Source: Ulva prolifera
Taxonomy: Eukaryota; Chlorophyta; Ulvophyceae; Ulvales; Ulvaceae
Length of the DNA: 64,000 bases
Direction: 5' to 3'
Assembly: GCA_023078555.1 (NCBI GenBank)
Contig: CM041201.1
Coordinates: 3,851,713-3,915,712, forward strand
The position numbers were made by a program, and so were the translations under genes. A model generated the notes under the pieces. That model made no database searches and had not been told where the DNA came from. It saw only the letters and a program-made list of their open reading frames with translations. Of the stretch, positions 20,923 to 32,000 are shown one piece after another; position 1 is the first letter of the stretch; each line of letters starts with the position of its first letter.

Positions 20923-23247
20923 ATCGTAGTAGTGTTTGGTTCCGGGACAATGCTGAGACGCTCCCCAGGTGACCGCCAGCTACGATGTCGAGTGGAACAC
21001 GACACTCCAGCGGGGACGGGCTATGGCAGGTATTGCAGAACGGGGACGTCCTGATGAATCATGGAAACGATATGTGGGAAAGAATAGACCAAGGAGTCGG
21101 TTGTCTGAATATTCCGCAGCGCTGTGTAGAACTGCTTGTCGCTGAGATAGAGTGAATGGAATGAAGAGCACAAATGTTGAGGAGATCGACAGGTACATCT
21201 ATAACAACAGCAATCACCACATGCGGCCTGCCACTTGGCGGTCGGTTCATTATCGCGTGTACCTCGGCCAATGAAAGGCTCAGGGCGACAGGTGTCTAGA
21301 GCGTTGCACCAGCTTCGGCGGCGATTGAACCTGATTCCTCAGAAAGTCATTGCAAATAATATGTACACCGATGTACCCGCTGCAAGCTGTGCACCGATCC
21401 ATTTCGCTGACAATTTAAGCTTCCACGTGTGGCAAGCAAATACATGATCAGAGCCTTCGCCGGGCGCGGCTGCCTCGCTATTCTGCAAGACATGGGAACG
21501 GCACCTGAAACGCAAGATCTGTGTGATGCGAGGATTCCTGCGCTTTGCCTGAAATATTTCACAAACAGTCTTCCAGGGCTGCTTGAACTGAGCGAATATC
21601 CACTCTCTACAGCGAACAGACTCAGAGCGAGGAGGACCTGATGCAGGTCGCGGTCTTCCACGTCCAAAATACAGCCTACTGAAATCACTGATGTGCTATA
21701 GCTTCGGGCTGACTGAACGGATGGCGCTTTCTCAACTGACAAGATGGAATCTCAGGTGAATGTGGCTACTGCCCTGCCCCACAGACGACACGCACCGTCG
21801 CCGCTATGGTTTCAATCCATGCTGCTTGGTGTCACACACTGTCAGAGATCCCAGTCCCTTTCAAGTCATCGCGGGCGTGGCTGGTGGCGACGGCTTGGCG
21901 GGGGTTGCCCGCAAACTTGCGCACGGTGGTCCAACCAAACACGTTTGCCAGCGCCCTGCAGCGCTTCCGTTGGATAAACGCCGCGGAACACGCACACGTG
22001 CACAGTTTTCAGCTGCATGCGTACGCAGAGGCAGGTTTCAGCTGCCCGTGGTCTTGGGACGTTGTTATATAACCGGTCGTTGGTGCAGCGGATACTGCAG
22101 GTCCCGTTTTGACTGCCGATGTCAGATCTCTCAGCATAGAATGTGCAAGGAGTCAGCCGTCGCTGAGTCGGCTCGTCGTTGCCAGGGAGATTGGCGATGC
22201 CGGATCTAGCTGCCCTTTCTGAACATGCGATGCCTCCTGCGCATGAAGCTATAGCGATATATGTAAATCACCACGGCAACAAGACATCCCTTGTCCCTGA
22301 TGCACGTCACAGCGGCGACATCATCGCACAGACAGCAGCTGCAGCCTCATTCGCTGGTGTCTTTAATGCAGGGCTGCGACTCCCCCACGACACCCACACG
22401 ATATGCACTTTTAGTAGGACCTGTTTTTGCACGCAACGCGACATTGACATGAAATCCGTGAGCACTACTGCAAAGCACCTGTCGGCAGCGTTCATGTAGC
22501 AGGTGATGCGAGGCTGCTTCCGAGTGCACACTGCGGAAGCTGCATTCGACAAGAAGATAGGGGTGCTGTGCGTCATATAGATACATCACGTAGCTATGCT
22601 ATAAGCCGTATGGTACAGCGTATGGTGTGTCAAGTTTGAGGCTGCGGTGCACGATGGCGCATGCTGTTTTCAGGCCGAAACAATAATGAACCCGTCGACA
22701 CCCCGTCGACACACAACAACGATTTGGCAACCGCGTGATGAACACCTGGCCGTGTGATCGTCGACATTGCTTGCACAAAAATAAATATAACAATCGCATC
22801 CGACTGGTCATCAACCATCGGACCTGCAACAGTCTCTGTGCCCCTTGCATCGGTGTAAACCCGCACTTTCAAATCGGGACAGTCGGACACATTTTGTTTG
22901 ATTCTGCGGGTCAATCTGACACCATGCCTTCTACTGTTGTTCAAGATACCTACAGACAGCTTCGCAGCCTAGGAGCATCATTGCCAAGAGGCAGAGGCTA
23001 TCATGCAATGCGAGTTAGATTGATGGCTCCAATGGCCAAGCGGTGCGGTTTTGTTGTCGCTTGTGATGGCTCCAATGGCCAAGCGGTGCGGTTTTGTTGT
23101 CGCTTGTGACAAGGTCAACGCAACATGGACAAGTGCTATTGTTTGAAACGAATGGCGTCTTAGTAGACTTGCAAAGCATGCCATTAGTGCATGCCGTTAG
23201 TGGCTACTTGAGATTTCCCTTCTTGCCATGAAGGGACAACATACCAG
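20923..23247. other. No gene supported
   Basis: Only short frames are present. A 43-base tandem duplication sits at 23022-23107. The sequence just upstream of 23248 may include 5' exons of the coiled-coil membrane gene, for example a frame starting at the ATG at 22924, but I cannot join them with confidence. Confidence 0.35.
23022..23107. repeat. Tandem duplication, period 43
   Basis: Two identical adjacent copies, each beginning GATGGCTCCAATGGCCAAGC. Confidence 0.9.
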
Positions 23248-23823
23248 GTGAAGACTATAAGCAGGAAGTACAAGAACAGGTCAACAAAGTTAATGAAAGA
23301 TTCAATGAAGTTGATGCAAGATTCAATGAAGTTAATGAAAGATTCAATGAAGTTATTGAAAGATTCAACGGAGTCGACAGAGATCTGAAAATCCTCATAG
23401 AAGGCTTCCGCAGACTCGAACAGCTTTCAGGAAGGGTGAGCTCTTGTGCACTACGTTGTTTTACTACAGAAGCTTCCCGCCACATGCGCAGGTGTAGAGG
23501 TTGACAAGACATTTTCCTTGTAGGTCGAAATTTTAGAAAGGGGGCAAGGCTTAATTATGTTTTGGAGCATGACATTGTTCTTCACGATCATGTGCGCTCT
23601 TGCAATGTTCGTTGGCGGCCGATCGTTCATGGCTATGCTGCTTGAACAGGTTATAGATCAAACTGCCAAGAAAGCCATTGATGAAGTTGTGGCAACTTGG
23701 GCGCCTGCGTTGGCAACAATGGTGATGATGTCGGCAACCGCAGTAGGACTCGCGCTATCTAGGATAGTTCATTCAGCTTTGAAGTCACGAAACACCAACA
23801 TTGTTGCGGCGAACACATCCTGA
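23248..23823 (+). CDS. Two-exon coiled-coil plus membrane protein (5' end unresolved)
   Basis: Exon 23248-23435 starts after an acceptor (ATACCAG) and encodes repeats of seven residues (VNERFNE VDARFNE, then VNERFNE VIERFNG), a clear coiled coil. It ends at AGG|GTGAGC. Exon 23524-23823 follows TTGTAG|GTCGAA in the same phase. It encodes a hydrophobic helix (MFWSMTLFFTIMCALAMFVG), an amphipathic segment and a second hydrophobic stretch (ATMVMMSATAVGLALSRIV), then a stop. That gives about 162 residues plus an unresolved start. Coiled coil followed by membrane helices recalls DUF1640/CCDC90-like architecture, but I make no family claim. The matching splice phase argues for a real gene in a gene-poor region. 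Confidence 0.5.
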
Positions 23824-26720
23824 CCTACTCGTTTGTAGACTGTGTCATTTTGGGTGTTTATAATATAGACTTTCCTCAGTGTAATGATTCAGAGCGAAAA
23901 TTTGGATTATACTTGAGTATTCTTGGAGGCGGGGGTATATAGTCTGCGGTTCGCATCACAAGAATCCAACAAAATAAAGCGCACACAGCGTGAACGTCAC
24001 AACATAGATACAACATTGAACATTCTATCATAGTCTTTCACTGCTTTGCACACTACATTCTCATTTCGCTAAAAGAGGCGGAAGGCTGTCAAACTTGGGC
24101 TGCTGATTATGGTGCACGTATCCCACATTGACACTTAATCAGAAGGTGTGATTACACTACCAATTTATTGTGATCTTGCTGAACTCGATGGACACCATCT
24201 ATGTTACAACAATTGGCTTTTTCCGAGTCAAAATAGCGCCTAAACACCGTTTCAATTAATTCATGTAATCGTTTTTTCAGTGTTATCAGCTGATGTAATT
24301 CACATATTTCACTGCCAGACGCGGTTGTGGCGGGTGCTGCTGAGGCGTCGATTGGTTTGGTTAGTGCACACTACTTCAGATGGCGTTCCAGCATACCACA
24401 AAGTTCATGGGCAGTAGTGATGCAGCTGCTCTTGAATTATTGAGGGGCACACTGGCCAAGGCCTACCCGGCAGTCTTACGCTGACTGTTGTGGTGCATGG
24501 GACACTCCTTTCAGAAAGTCAAAACTTCAGTGCAGAGCTATCCAGAGCTCAACAATGGGCCACACTTTGTGGCATTCTATAATATCTGCTGCAAAGTTGA
24601 AAGCAGATGCAGCCCGAGGTAGTTGTCACAGTCCACATGACCAGCCTTGACAACATGTGCCATGACATCTTTTCGGTAAGGCCGCAACGTATGTCAGTTT
24701 TGATGGATATGTTCTCTGCAATTGCGATAAACAGATGGACACATGGCTAGAGCAGTGTAGCGGACGCATATGAACAGTTTTGCTGGTTGATCATTGCTTC
24801 GGGGCAGATGTACGATGATGGATGCACGTCTGGACAATGTAGACTGGTCCGTGGGGCTGTCCGTCTGCACACTATATTCAAGTCAAATGACGCTGGGATG
24901 TTCCCTTACTCACATAGCATTTGCTTTCATCTAGTTCTGGTCACTGTGCCTGCATGGTGCCGTCGCGTCGAGGAGACGTCACGATGTTGTGCCCGCACGG
25001 AAGCACTGTCTAGTGGTCGGATCGCCTAGCAGACGCCACAGCTCAAAACATCATTATATACTGCCTAAATACTGTCATATAAATGTGATCTGGCGCCATC
25101 GTGCTTGTTTGCGAGAGCAGCACTTCTGAATGCATTCACAAGTGGGCGTGCACAGGTACAGAGGCGCTCTAAAACAACACGTTTGTGTCCTAAGAAGCAT
25201 CAGACATATACAGCGATGCGCATACGCTGTTTCTGGGATTTGGGCTGTTGCGCTTATTGCTCACCCTTCACCATTAGGTGTGCCTGTGGGGGGTCTTTTG
25301 GGCAGATCTGGCGAGCCGCGCACGAAGAGCCAGGGGCCTGGCCAGCTCGCGAGCAACTTCGTATTGTAATGTTTGTCCTGAATGTGGTGTTCGCCAGCTT
25401 CTAGCGGCTCTGCCCTCTGTAGGCTACTAATTTGATGGTGGAAAGTAGCTGGCGAGGCCTTGTAGGGCGCAATCCGGATCTAGCCCTTCAACTTTAAGCT
25501 TACTTATCAAATGATACGCATACATGCTGCTTCGCTACAGTGGAGCATCAGAGTTCAACCCTCGGCCAGGATTTTGCGGTGCAGTGAAGTCCGGCGAAAG
25601 GTATGCGACTTCGTTTCACGGCTGGCCAATGCAACTGTAGTTTCCTGAGTATCATTGGAGGTGTTTGGTACAGTGGCGTTTACCAAGATCGACGTTCTAC
25701 CTGTCCGCTCGGTAGTCGTGGTCGCTGTGTTCCTGGCCTACGGACCGTGATGCCTGTCGCGCTTGGTGAATCAGCCAGTACAAATAAAAACTAATTATAA
25801 ATCACTGTTCAAGCCTGCGATGCCCATGGCTGCCTGTCTACGTACCTTCAGCTCACCGACCCAGCATGGGCCTCTGGCCCAGCCAGTTGGCGAAGCCAGA
25901 CGCCTAGCCAGTCTGCATGTGTGCAGCTTGAATAACATTTGTTTCCGCTGCAGGTCGCTGGCAACCTTTGGTGGACTCACTGTGGCTGTGACGGCCCTGC
26001 CTGGTGTGGGCATAAAGCGTCGTGCACCGCAGAGGCCTCTGTTCCGCCCCCCCAGGCCCGCCATTGGCACTTGTTGGACTATTTAAGGCCGCTGCTGTAT
26101 ACATGCATCCGCATTAAACAGGTGCGTCTACTTTGGTGGACCATGGAGACCAATGCTGCAATCGACTGTTTGTTTCGATCTCGAGACCAGACTACACTTG
26201 TACACATGTACACCAAAAGCCTATGCATGTGGGAAACAATGTTGACTCATAAAACGTGGCCACGGTACTAGTGGAGTGCTCAGCATAGGGCGCATTGGAT
26301 CATTAGTACAAGCAATGGAGAACGAAATGGAACGAGCACTGGAATAGGTTATATGCCAGGCAGCACGAGCTTCCTTCAGATGCGAACCTTGGTACTGGAA
26401 TGCGATCTGCTAAAGATCTGACCGTGACGTGCACCAGTGGTGTCTACAGGCTTTGTCTTCAACGGCACCGGATGTGGCCCCCTTGGCTAACAAACATGTA
26501 TCAATCACGCAAGATTCTCCAATAACTAGTTTGCATGATGAGTCTGCGAGTTAGGGGATCACATCTTCGGCGGTCACAATGAAGTTGGGAGCTTCCGCTT
26601 GCGTACACTGGAGCCTCGCCCCAACTATTGTGACGGATCGATGCGTGCAGGCGGGGTGGGTCACCGACATTTCTTGCTGGTGCGGCTCAACTTCCGGACT
26701 ACCGTGGTAATTAAGGCTGG

Positions 26721-27966
26721 CATGTACCGGTACAGGTACATGTACCGGTACAAAAATATGCGGTACATTACCGGTATATTAGCAAAATGCGGGATATCAG
26801 GAACATTTGAGTGTCCCTTGATGTACCGTTGACCGGTACATATTGGAGTGGCAATGTTCCGATGTTCGGAATATTCCTCAGATTTATGAGATTGCGGTCA
26901 TTCTTAAGGTCGTTTGCAGTGCGCGCGGGGATTGTATTGCAGTGTGCGCGTTACGCTTTTCCATGTGTGAGCACTGATATGAACATAACAGCGCTATCGA
27001 GGCCTCGTGCCACATCAAATTCAATCATCAAATATTCAGGGTCATGTACGGTACACAACGTTGCTGCAAAACTGAGTGTTGCACGCATGCGAGTTGTTTG
27101 TCCCTGTGTAACGCGGAATCTTTATACTCTCGCTAGGCACAAAAGGCAATAAGAGCACCAAATGTAGCATCGATGTTGATTTATTCAAAGACACGCACGA
27201 TTAGCAGCGCGAAAGCAGCATTGCTCACACCGCTACAACGTCCTCGCGAAGCTTCCTTGACCCGTGCCACACTCCATTCTACAGTAGTGGATGGGTCTGC
27301 TTTGCTTCTAGACAGTGTGGCTACGGCTAGGCAAGATAGGCTATGTGCAAGGTGTCAGTGTCGCAAGGGTCTCAGACTCACAACCAGCCTGATCAAGCAC
27401 CAGTCGTTTGACCAACGAAAAGTCATGTATGACCACCTTCACTGCCTGAGCTTTACTCGACGATTTCAAAGTTTGGCTCAATTCAGTGCTTTGTGGGAGC
27501 ATTGCTGTGCAAACAACTGCGCAGTGAGCTGCAGGGGGTAGCTGTAGGGGGTAGCTACACAAGCACATAGTTGCTTGCGTACAGATCATTCAATTGTGTT
27601 GCTTTATAATTATTAACGCACTTGTTCTGTGCTTTCCAATGATATCTTTCTTGTGTTCATCCGATGTCTCATCACATTGTGTCAATTGCATCAACACAAC
27701 ATGTCATTGAGCTCCGTTTTGAGAGATTGAAAAATCGTATATTACCGCTACAGTAGCCCTCTCTGGTCCAACACAACTGAAACCTTGTCACAATCTGCCT
27801 AAAGCTGTTGCAAATCAGTTGCAAAAGACCAAATGCTTTAATTTAAATTTTGCTAGCTTGTAGCTTCATGTTTCCGATTTGCATGGGTCTCAAATGTATG
27901 ATATTCCGGAACATGTTCCATATGTTCCGATGTACCGGGAATAAATGCCCCATCGGTGTACCGCTT
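26721..27966. repeat. Diverged palindrome-rich repeat pair, possible old transposon ends
   Basis: The left module (26721-26880) contains TGTACCGGTACA palindromes and GGTACATTACCGGTA. The right module (27898-27966) contains TTCCGGAACATGTTCC and GATGTACCGGGAA. Parts of the two are similar in inverted orientation (CCGGTACAT.., ..GGAATAT..), as if they were degraded inverted termini of an element of about 1.25 kb. No transposase is visible between them. Confidence 0.35.
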
Positions 27967-28493
27967 TTCCAGGCTTAGTGGTAATGTATCAACTGACATC
28001 GGTGTTTACATCGTTCATGCCTGCGAGTACAGTATCTTGAGATAGCAGCAAGTTCAGTGTTGCAGTTTAGGGTCCGGCTTGTGTCTAGAATTCCGGCGGA
28101 CATGTCAGGTATGTCAGCCAAACTTTAGGCAGCTGCAGCGGCAAGGGCGATGGCTGTTGCAGGGGGCTGCGCATCTGGAGGGGCGGCCGCAGTGGAATCC
28201 CAGATATGCACGGTCAACTTCTGGGACAATTCCGGCTGCCAGCAGCCCGGTCGCAAGGGGAGAACGGGGGATTACTTCTTTGCGGGGCAAAGCCAGACAG
28301 AAATGCGTAATCGGACTGAGGCATCACTGCATCAGGGCAACGTCGATGTGATCCACAACCATACAATTATACGTGCCGCGTTCACACATGTGGCGCACGC
28401 GTGCAGGACACTGCATCATTGTCGCACTCTCTTGATGTCGAGGCACTGCACGAAGGGCGTGCCTCACACTGTGTGAAGGGCAGTCATACCTGC

Positions 28494-28498
28494 TGCAC
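28494..28498. repeat. Left target-site duplication of the copia element
   Basis: TGCAC directly before the left LTR, identical to 35055-35059. Confidence 0.93.
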
Positions 28499-28845
28499 TG
28501 TCACAATGCATGAGCCTGCGGGCAGCAGCGTGGTGACAGGTGCACCCATGCACGATCTGCGGATCACGTGCAGGGGTAAGCCGCCAGCCAGGATCGTATC
28601 GAGGTAGCGAGAGAGATCCTGCGAGGGTTTCCCGGCGTGACCCTCGAGTGTTTACAGTGTGCATATATTGCCGTGCACACTAAGAGCTGTAACCATTCTC
28701 TTTACTGTTTCACGGTACTAGCTGTACCCTGTCTCCTCCCGCATTCCTCGGTTCTACCTCTGTGCGCAGCAGGTATGGAATGCTGGCTACCTGACCTGAC
28801 CTAAGACTGCGTGTCTGACCTGACAGATAGAGTGCTTTTCTGACA
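28499..28845 (+). repeat. 5' long terminal repeat
   Basis: 347 bases with TG...CA ends, identical to the 3' LTR except one base (G at 28762 where the other has T). Confidence 0.97.
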
Positions 28846-28860
28846 TGGTATCGGTGATCG
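28846..28860 (+). other. Primer-binding site
   Basis: TGGTATCGGTGATCG begins directly after the 5' LTR. The first seven or eight bases match the complement of initiator methionine tRNA used by most copia elements; the rest diverges. Confidence 0.7.
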
Positions 28861-29059
28861 TTTACGTTATGTCTTTGTATGGTCTTGTTCAGGAAGTCAT
28901 CGGCCAATGTCTGTGCGCAGACTCGGCGGGGCATTCCACTGTTCTGTCGGCGCTTAGACTGCGGTCAATAAGCGCAGGTATCATTAGCTGTCTCGTGGCA
29001 TATTGTTATTAGATACAATTCGAGCAGCTGTTTCAAATGATTAGCGCTGAGAAAAGCGA

Positions 29060-32000
29060 ATGCGTTCGCTTATTTTTCCAATCCGACGGCTTGCGAGCCA
29101 AACCTTTGCTTCGTTGCTGCGCGCGACACACAACCGCCTGTTCTACTGTAGGATGTCTCACTCCAACCGCTCAGCTTCAAACTCCTCTCGCGAGGAGATT
29201 CGCGGCGAGGCTGATCAGCAGCCTATCGTCGACAGGGGCGCTCACCAGCAGCTCCCTGGTGGAGAGCAGCCCGAGGGCATGCTGCTCCGTGATGGACGAG
29301 TGGTCCGGCCACGCTCTTCCGCTCAGACTGGGCACAGCAGTCAGCAGGTGCCCAATCCTTCTCATGTCGTGAATGATTCAAGTCACGCTGAGTCGTTTAT
29401 CACGCTTGAAACGTTGACCGAAGCGCTGCGAGCGTCTCGGGGACGTAACGAGCCTGATTTGACAAAGGGAAAACTGCCTGAGTGGAATCATAAGACCGAA
29501 AGTTTCGTTGCGTACGAACAGAAAGTCTTTTTGTGGTTAGGGCAATACGAGCTAGACCATCTGTTGCAGCACGCACCGTCTGCGGACGAACAGCGTGTTC
29601 ATGCTAGGGCAAGGACACAGGTCCTTATGTCTTTGCCTGACGCTGATAGAACGACTGTCTATCGAATGTCGCATTTGTGCGAGGCCTGGGCCTACCTTAC
29701 TGCCAAGTATAGGCCCAGCACCGAAGCCGAGATCCACAGGTTGTGGAGCCGGTTTAATTCTTTGTCACAGAACAATAGAGATGTCGCGTCTTATTGTGGT
29801 GATGTTATGAGTGTGTACACTCAACTGGAGGCACTAGGTGCCGATGTGGGCCAGCGATGGCTCAGACTCAAACTGTTAGAGGTGGGGGAGGAGTTCAATG
29901 CCGTGCGCGGCGAAGTTCTTCACTCCTCCCCTCATGTCATAATTTCACGTTTGACCGAACACGCCGATTTGCTGAAGCAACAGCGGCAGCTGCAGGCTAG
30001 GTCTGGGGCGCCCGCGGGCAAACCAGGCCAAGGCTGGCGAAAGCAACCCCGTGGTGATGGTCCTGTGGTCGCCGCTCTTGGGGCTGGCCAGGCTCCTCGC
30101 GAGGAGACCAGGACCTGTTTCTTCTGCAAGAAGAAGGGACATTTGCGTGCGAACTGCCCCCAACGCAAACAGGCTGCGGCCAAAGATGTGTGTGCGGTTG
30201 AGATGCCTGAGCAATATCCAATGCCTGACGCGTCTCTGCCATGGAACATTATTGTAGATAGTGGGTCGGACATGCACATAGTAGGGAATCGTGAAATGTT
30301 CACTGAGTACGGTCCGTGTCAGAAAGTTGCCAATCTCGCGGGACCTGGGCAGCTTTCTATCATGGGCAGGGGAACCATTTTGGTGAACCTGGGTACTTAC
30401 GTGGATAAGCATGGTCAAAACCATCCGTTAGATGTCGAGATCCCTGGTGTATACTATGCTCCTGAATGTCCGTACAACCTGCTTAGTACAATGTGTCTTA
30501 GACACGAACAAATGTTCCTAGACACGCGTAGAAATGTGTTGTATGTCCCGGGTCTTGGTGACATGGCCACCGACGTAGAGGATGACGTCAAATGTCAGGA
30601 ACTAGATGTCGAAGGTCACCCTGTGTTTGCGTTCAAAATGGCTGTGAAAACTAAGCCCATTCTCGTCGGTGGGCCTGTCAATAGGGGGGTGGTCTGGTCT
30701 AACCAGAGCAGTCCGACCTGCATGGTCGCGGACCAGCAACAATGGCATCATGTGGCAGTTGCGGCTGTTGATCTTGTGCGCCCCAATGCTGGGGGGGCCG
30801 AGGTCCCATATGATGCGTATTTGCTGAACCCTGCTTTTATCGCGCATTTGTCTTTTCACCAGTCGAACTGGGTGCTCAAGCGTATGCAGTCGAACGCTGA
30901 GTTTTATGGTAGTTTGAATTTGAGTGTCGATTCCGAACCTTTCGGAAATAAATGTCATGGCTGCAGAATTGGCAAAGTACCTGCGGGTAGATTCTCTGCC
31001 AATGATCGTGAGCTCATGGGCCAGGCGAAATACCCTGGCGAGCAACTGCATGCCGATCTAGCTGGTCCTGTCACTCCAGTAGGAATTGGAGGTGTGAAAT
31101 ATGTCTTGTTTGTGATGTGTGCTTTTACTCGTTATACTTTCGTGGTCGGTCTGCGCAAAAAGAGTGAGGCTGCGGCCATGATCTCTTATATCATAGAGCG
31201 CATTAGGGTAAATGTGGTGAAGCCAGGTGAACCGGGTGTGCGCATCCTTCACACTGACAAAGGGGGAGAGTTTATGGTCGAGGCCTTAAAGCTCTACCTC
31301 CAACGTCGCGGCATCACTCACCGCACTACCCCCACAGCTGATCATCGTTGTAATGGCATGATCGAGCGGAGGATAGGAGTCGCCTTTGAGGCACTCCGTG
31401 CTGTGCTGCTTGCGAGTGGCCTCCCTCTGTTCCTGTGGATTGAATGCCTTGCCAGTGTTGTCCATGGTCACAATCTGACGCCGTGCTCGGCGCTGTACCA
31501 TGACAAGCTGGCACGTATCCTGAAATCCCAGAAAGCTCAGATGGCCATAAACGCTGCGGCGGATGTGGCTGAGGCTGAAAAGGGTCAGGGAAAGCGCATG
31601 AAAAAGGCCGAGCGCGACAAGTTGAAAGAGGAGGAGCAACGCAAGTATAAATTGCTTGCAAGTACTGAGTTAGATGAGTTTCTAGTGCGGTCGTGTGATA
31701 AGGATATAATTCCTTATATGTCTTTTTTCAGGGACACCTCCGTTGAGGTGTTCCAGGATTTGCTGCAGCAGCAGCGTCCATGGGGGGTTGAGGTGTATGC
31801 ATACCCCAGGGATGACAAGCTGCGGAAGTTGTCCCCTAGGGGTGTGTTGGCACATTGGGTCGGGGCTGGGCTGGGCCCCAGCATGCAGCGTGTGTACGCC
31901 CAGGATGTTCCTGGGGGTAGGGTGTTTGTTGTGCGCCAGGTCATGTGCACTGCGGATCAGATGATCCGCCACGTACGAAAGTACGATGCGTCCGCCGTTG

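Larger units (their letters stand above)
23824..28498. other. Gene-poor, AT-richer stretch
   Basis: No frame shows a recognisable domain or credible splicing. It contains the pair of palindrome-rich modules near 26721-26880 and 27898-27966. The last 400 bases before the retrotransposon are more GC-rich but have no gene. Confidence 0.4.
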
